Made by a program: the position numbers and the translations under genes. Source: Salegentibacter sp. Hel_I_6 (GTDB taxonomy: Bacteria > Bacteroidota > Bacteroidia > Flavobacteriales > Flavobacteriaceae). Taken from it: 64,000 bases of DNA. The notes beneath the pieces were generated by a model, which worked only from the letters and a program-made list of their open reading frames with translations, was not told the DNA's origin and made no database searches. The stretch covers positions 2,852,001-2,916,000 of the forward strand of contig NZ_JQNQ01000001.1 of assembly GCF_000745315.1 (NCBI RefSeq), in the 5' to 3' direction. This document shows positions 62,630-64,000 of the stretch, one piece after another. Every line of letters starts with the position of its first letter. Position 1 is the stretch's first letter.

Positions 62630-64000
62630 ATGAAAAACATGGACAATCCAGATAATCTGTCTAAGTGCCCATTTAGAGGCACCAGGATTGGTGGGGCTAT
62701 TGGAACTTCACCACAACTAGATGACTGGTGGCCTAACAGATTACAGGTAGAATTGCTTCACCAGGAACAACCCGTTGCAAACCCTTTAAGCGATGAAAAT
62801 TATAAGGAGGCTTTCAATAAAATTAACCTTCAGCAACTCAAGAAAGAAATAAAAGCAATGCTGGTCGATTCCAAAGACTGGTGGCCGGCCGATTATAATA
62901 ATTACGGCCCTCAAATGATTCGTATGGCCTGGCATTCTGCCGGGACTTATCGTATTGCAGATGGTCGTGGAGGAGCTGGGCAGGCGCTGCAACGTTTCGG
63001 TCCAATTAATTCCTGGTGGGACAATGGAAATATCGATAAATCCCGAAGACTCCTTTGGCCAATTAAACAAAAATACGGAGCTTCTCTGTCCTGGGCAGAT
63101 CTTATTGTACTCACCGGAAACTGTGCTTTGGAGATCATGAATTTCCCAACATACGGTTTTGGAGGTGGGCGTCGCGATGCCTGGGAACCTGATCGCAGTA
63201 CTTATTGGGGACCTGAATTCTGGAACGGTAAACCCTTTAAAGAATCTAAAGTTGGTGAATATTACGACGGGCACCCTGAGGAGATGGTAACCCAGAATTT
63301 ACGTTGGAAAGGAGAGCCATCAGATCCAAACCGTGACCTAGAGAATCCGTTAGCGGCAACACACCAGGCTTTGATCTATGTAAATCCGGAAGGTCCCGGC
63401 GGAAATGGCGAACCTAAGGATTCCGCAATGGCCATTCGTGAATCTTTTAAGCGTATGGCGATGAACGATGAGGAAACCGTTGCTTTGATTGCAGGTGGAC
63501 ATGCCTTCGGAAAAAGCCACGGAATGGCAAGCGCAGATAAAATTGGTCCTGCTCCAGAAGCCGCACCATTGCAGGCTATGGGAATGGGCTGGCAAAATTC
63601 TGAAGGAACCGGTTTTGGAAAGTATACCATGACCAACGGAATTGAAGGTTCCTGGACTCCAGACCCTACAACCTGGGATAATAATTACCTGATCAACCTT
63701 TTCAAATTTGAATGGAAGAAGACTGAAAGTCCTGCCGGAGCAGTTCAATGGACTCCTGAAGACGCAAATGCGCCAAAAACGCCAGATGCTCACGAGGAAG
63801 GAAAGATGAACGATTTGATGATGATGACCTCGGATATCGCTCTCAAAGTAGATCCAGCTTATAATGAAATCTGTCAAAAATTCCTGAATGACTTTGAGTA
63901 TTTCACCAATGCATTTTCAAAAGCCTGGTATAAATTGACCCATAGAGACATGGGACCAAAAGATCGTTACCTGGGGCCGGAAGTTCCAGAAGAAGATTTA
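62630..64000 (+). CDS. katG: Catalase-peroxidase KatG (second copy), C-terminus cut by window edge
   Basis: 457 codons are open from the ATG at 62630 to the window end, and the C-terminal domain lies beyond. Distal residues are Arg98, Trp101 and His102 in RMAWHSAGTYR; the proximal region is IAGGHAFGKSHGM; the cross-link tyrosine is in LIYVNPEGPGGNGEP. It shares the general plan of the katG at 41479 but is clearly different in sequence (GGHAFGKSHG versus GGHTFGKTHG, WEPDRSTYWGPE versus WEPEEDIYWGSE), so it is not a recent copy. Confidence 0.95.
   Translation, partial: MKNMDNPDNLSKCPFRGTRIGGAIGTSPQLDDWWPNRLQVELLHQEQPVANPLSDENYKEAFNKINLQQLKKEIKAMLVDSKDWWPADYNNYGPQMIRMAWHSAGTYRIADGRGGAGQALQRFGPINSWWDNGNIDKSRRLLWPIKQKYGASLSWADLIVLTGNCALEIMNFPTYGFGGGRRDAWEPDRSTYWGPEFWNGKPFKESKVGEYYDGHPEEMVTQNLRWKGEPSDPNRDLENPLAATHQALIYVNPEGPGGNGEPKDSAMAIRESFKRMAMNDEETVALIAGGHAFGKSHGMASADKIGPAPEAAPLQAMGMGWQNSEGTGFGKYTMTNGIEGSWTPDPTTWDNNYLINLFKFEWKKTESPAGAVQWTPEDANAPKTPDAHEEGKMNDLMMMTSDIALKVDPAYNEICQKFLNDFEYFTNAFSKAWYKLTHRDMGPKDRYLGPEVPEEDL

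Noticed and set aside
62786..63877. Several minus-strand frames (up to 175 residues) near the window end
   Set aside because: They are antisense to the second katG, whose plus-strand frame from 62630 to the end contains all expected haem-site motifs.

Overview
The window is low-GC DNA from a member of the Bacteroidota, most likely a marine Flavobacteriaceae of the Salegentibacter/Gramella/Zunongwangia type. This rests on family content: a type IX secretion C-terminal domain, WbqC, DUF1456, two small flavobacterial protein families, TPR/HisKA_2 kinases paired with LytTR regulators, and A-rich start regions without clear Shine-Dalgarno sequences. I see no tRNA, rRNA, CRISPR array, insertion sequence or prophage. 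The first and last genes are cut by the window ends.

Layout. 1-3171 (minus): a tightly overlapping four-gene operon for an acylated amino-sugar or surface glycan (DegT-type aminotransferase, WbqC-like protein, NeuD/PglD-like acyltransferase, beta-propeller glycosidase-like protein). 3245-9918: a housekeeping stretch with a small membrane protein, DinB-like protein, the translation factor EttA, a half-size DUF1456 protein, a DUF2254 membrane protein, Hsp20, an outer-membrane beta-barrel and a four-helix-bundle membrane protein, with several clear hairpin terminators. 9919-10486 is a gene-free leader in front of the main locus.

10487-31840 (plus) is a complete Wzx/Wzy-type exopolysaccharide locus. 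It holds precursor enzymes (GDP-mannose 4,6-dehydratase, GDP-L-fucose synthase, UDP-glucuronate decarboxylase), a flippase, a polymerase, about eight glycosyltransferases including an exostosin-like one, a pyruvyltransferase, an acetyltransferase, an initiating WcaJ-type phosphoglycosyltransferase, and the Wza/Wzc export pair. A 61-residue orphan copy of the WcaJ N-terminal membrane module lies inside it. Directly downstream (32015-41332) is a 3105-residue secreted protein with a beta-propeller, four malectin-like domains, many Ig/cadherin-like domains, a Kelch propeller and a type IX sorting domain. A repeat unit of about 1.07 kb is present twice in it, nearly identical in DNA. It is a good candidate for a surface lectin or matrix protein that works with the exopolysaccharide.

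41479-43737 (minus) is a full catalase-peroxidase (katG). 43980-52176 is a second carbohydrate cluster: PIG-L deacetylase, GT4, GH100-like hydrolase, a GT4-alpha/alpha-barrel fusion, another GT4, and a convergent GH130-like phosphorylase. Its product is not identifiable from sequence. 52394-54557 holds a flavin/pyridoxamine-oxidase-like protein, a PepSY membrane protein and a 57-residue small protein. 54755-61338 holds a TPR histidine kinase and a LytTR response regulator that bracket a five-gene minus-strand set of secreted NTF2-like, cupin and reductase-like proteins. 61547-62305 is a MATE transporter gene broken at half length. 62630 to the end is a second katG, incomplete here.

Signals beyond genes include a dispersed element of about 100 bp with a palindromic CTCGATTATCGAG-type core found in opposite orientations at 47278 and 56785, an imperfect inverted repeat at 5754-5831 of a type common between flavobacterial genes, and a set of CTATAA/TTATAG-type sites upstream of the first katG.
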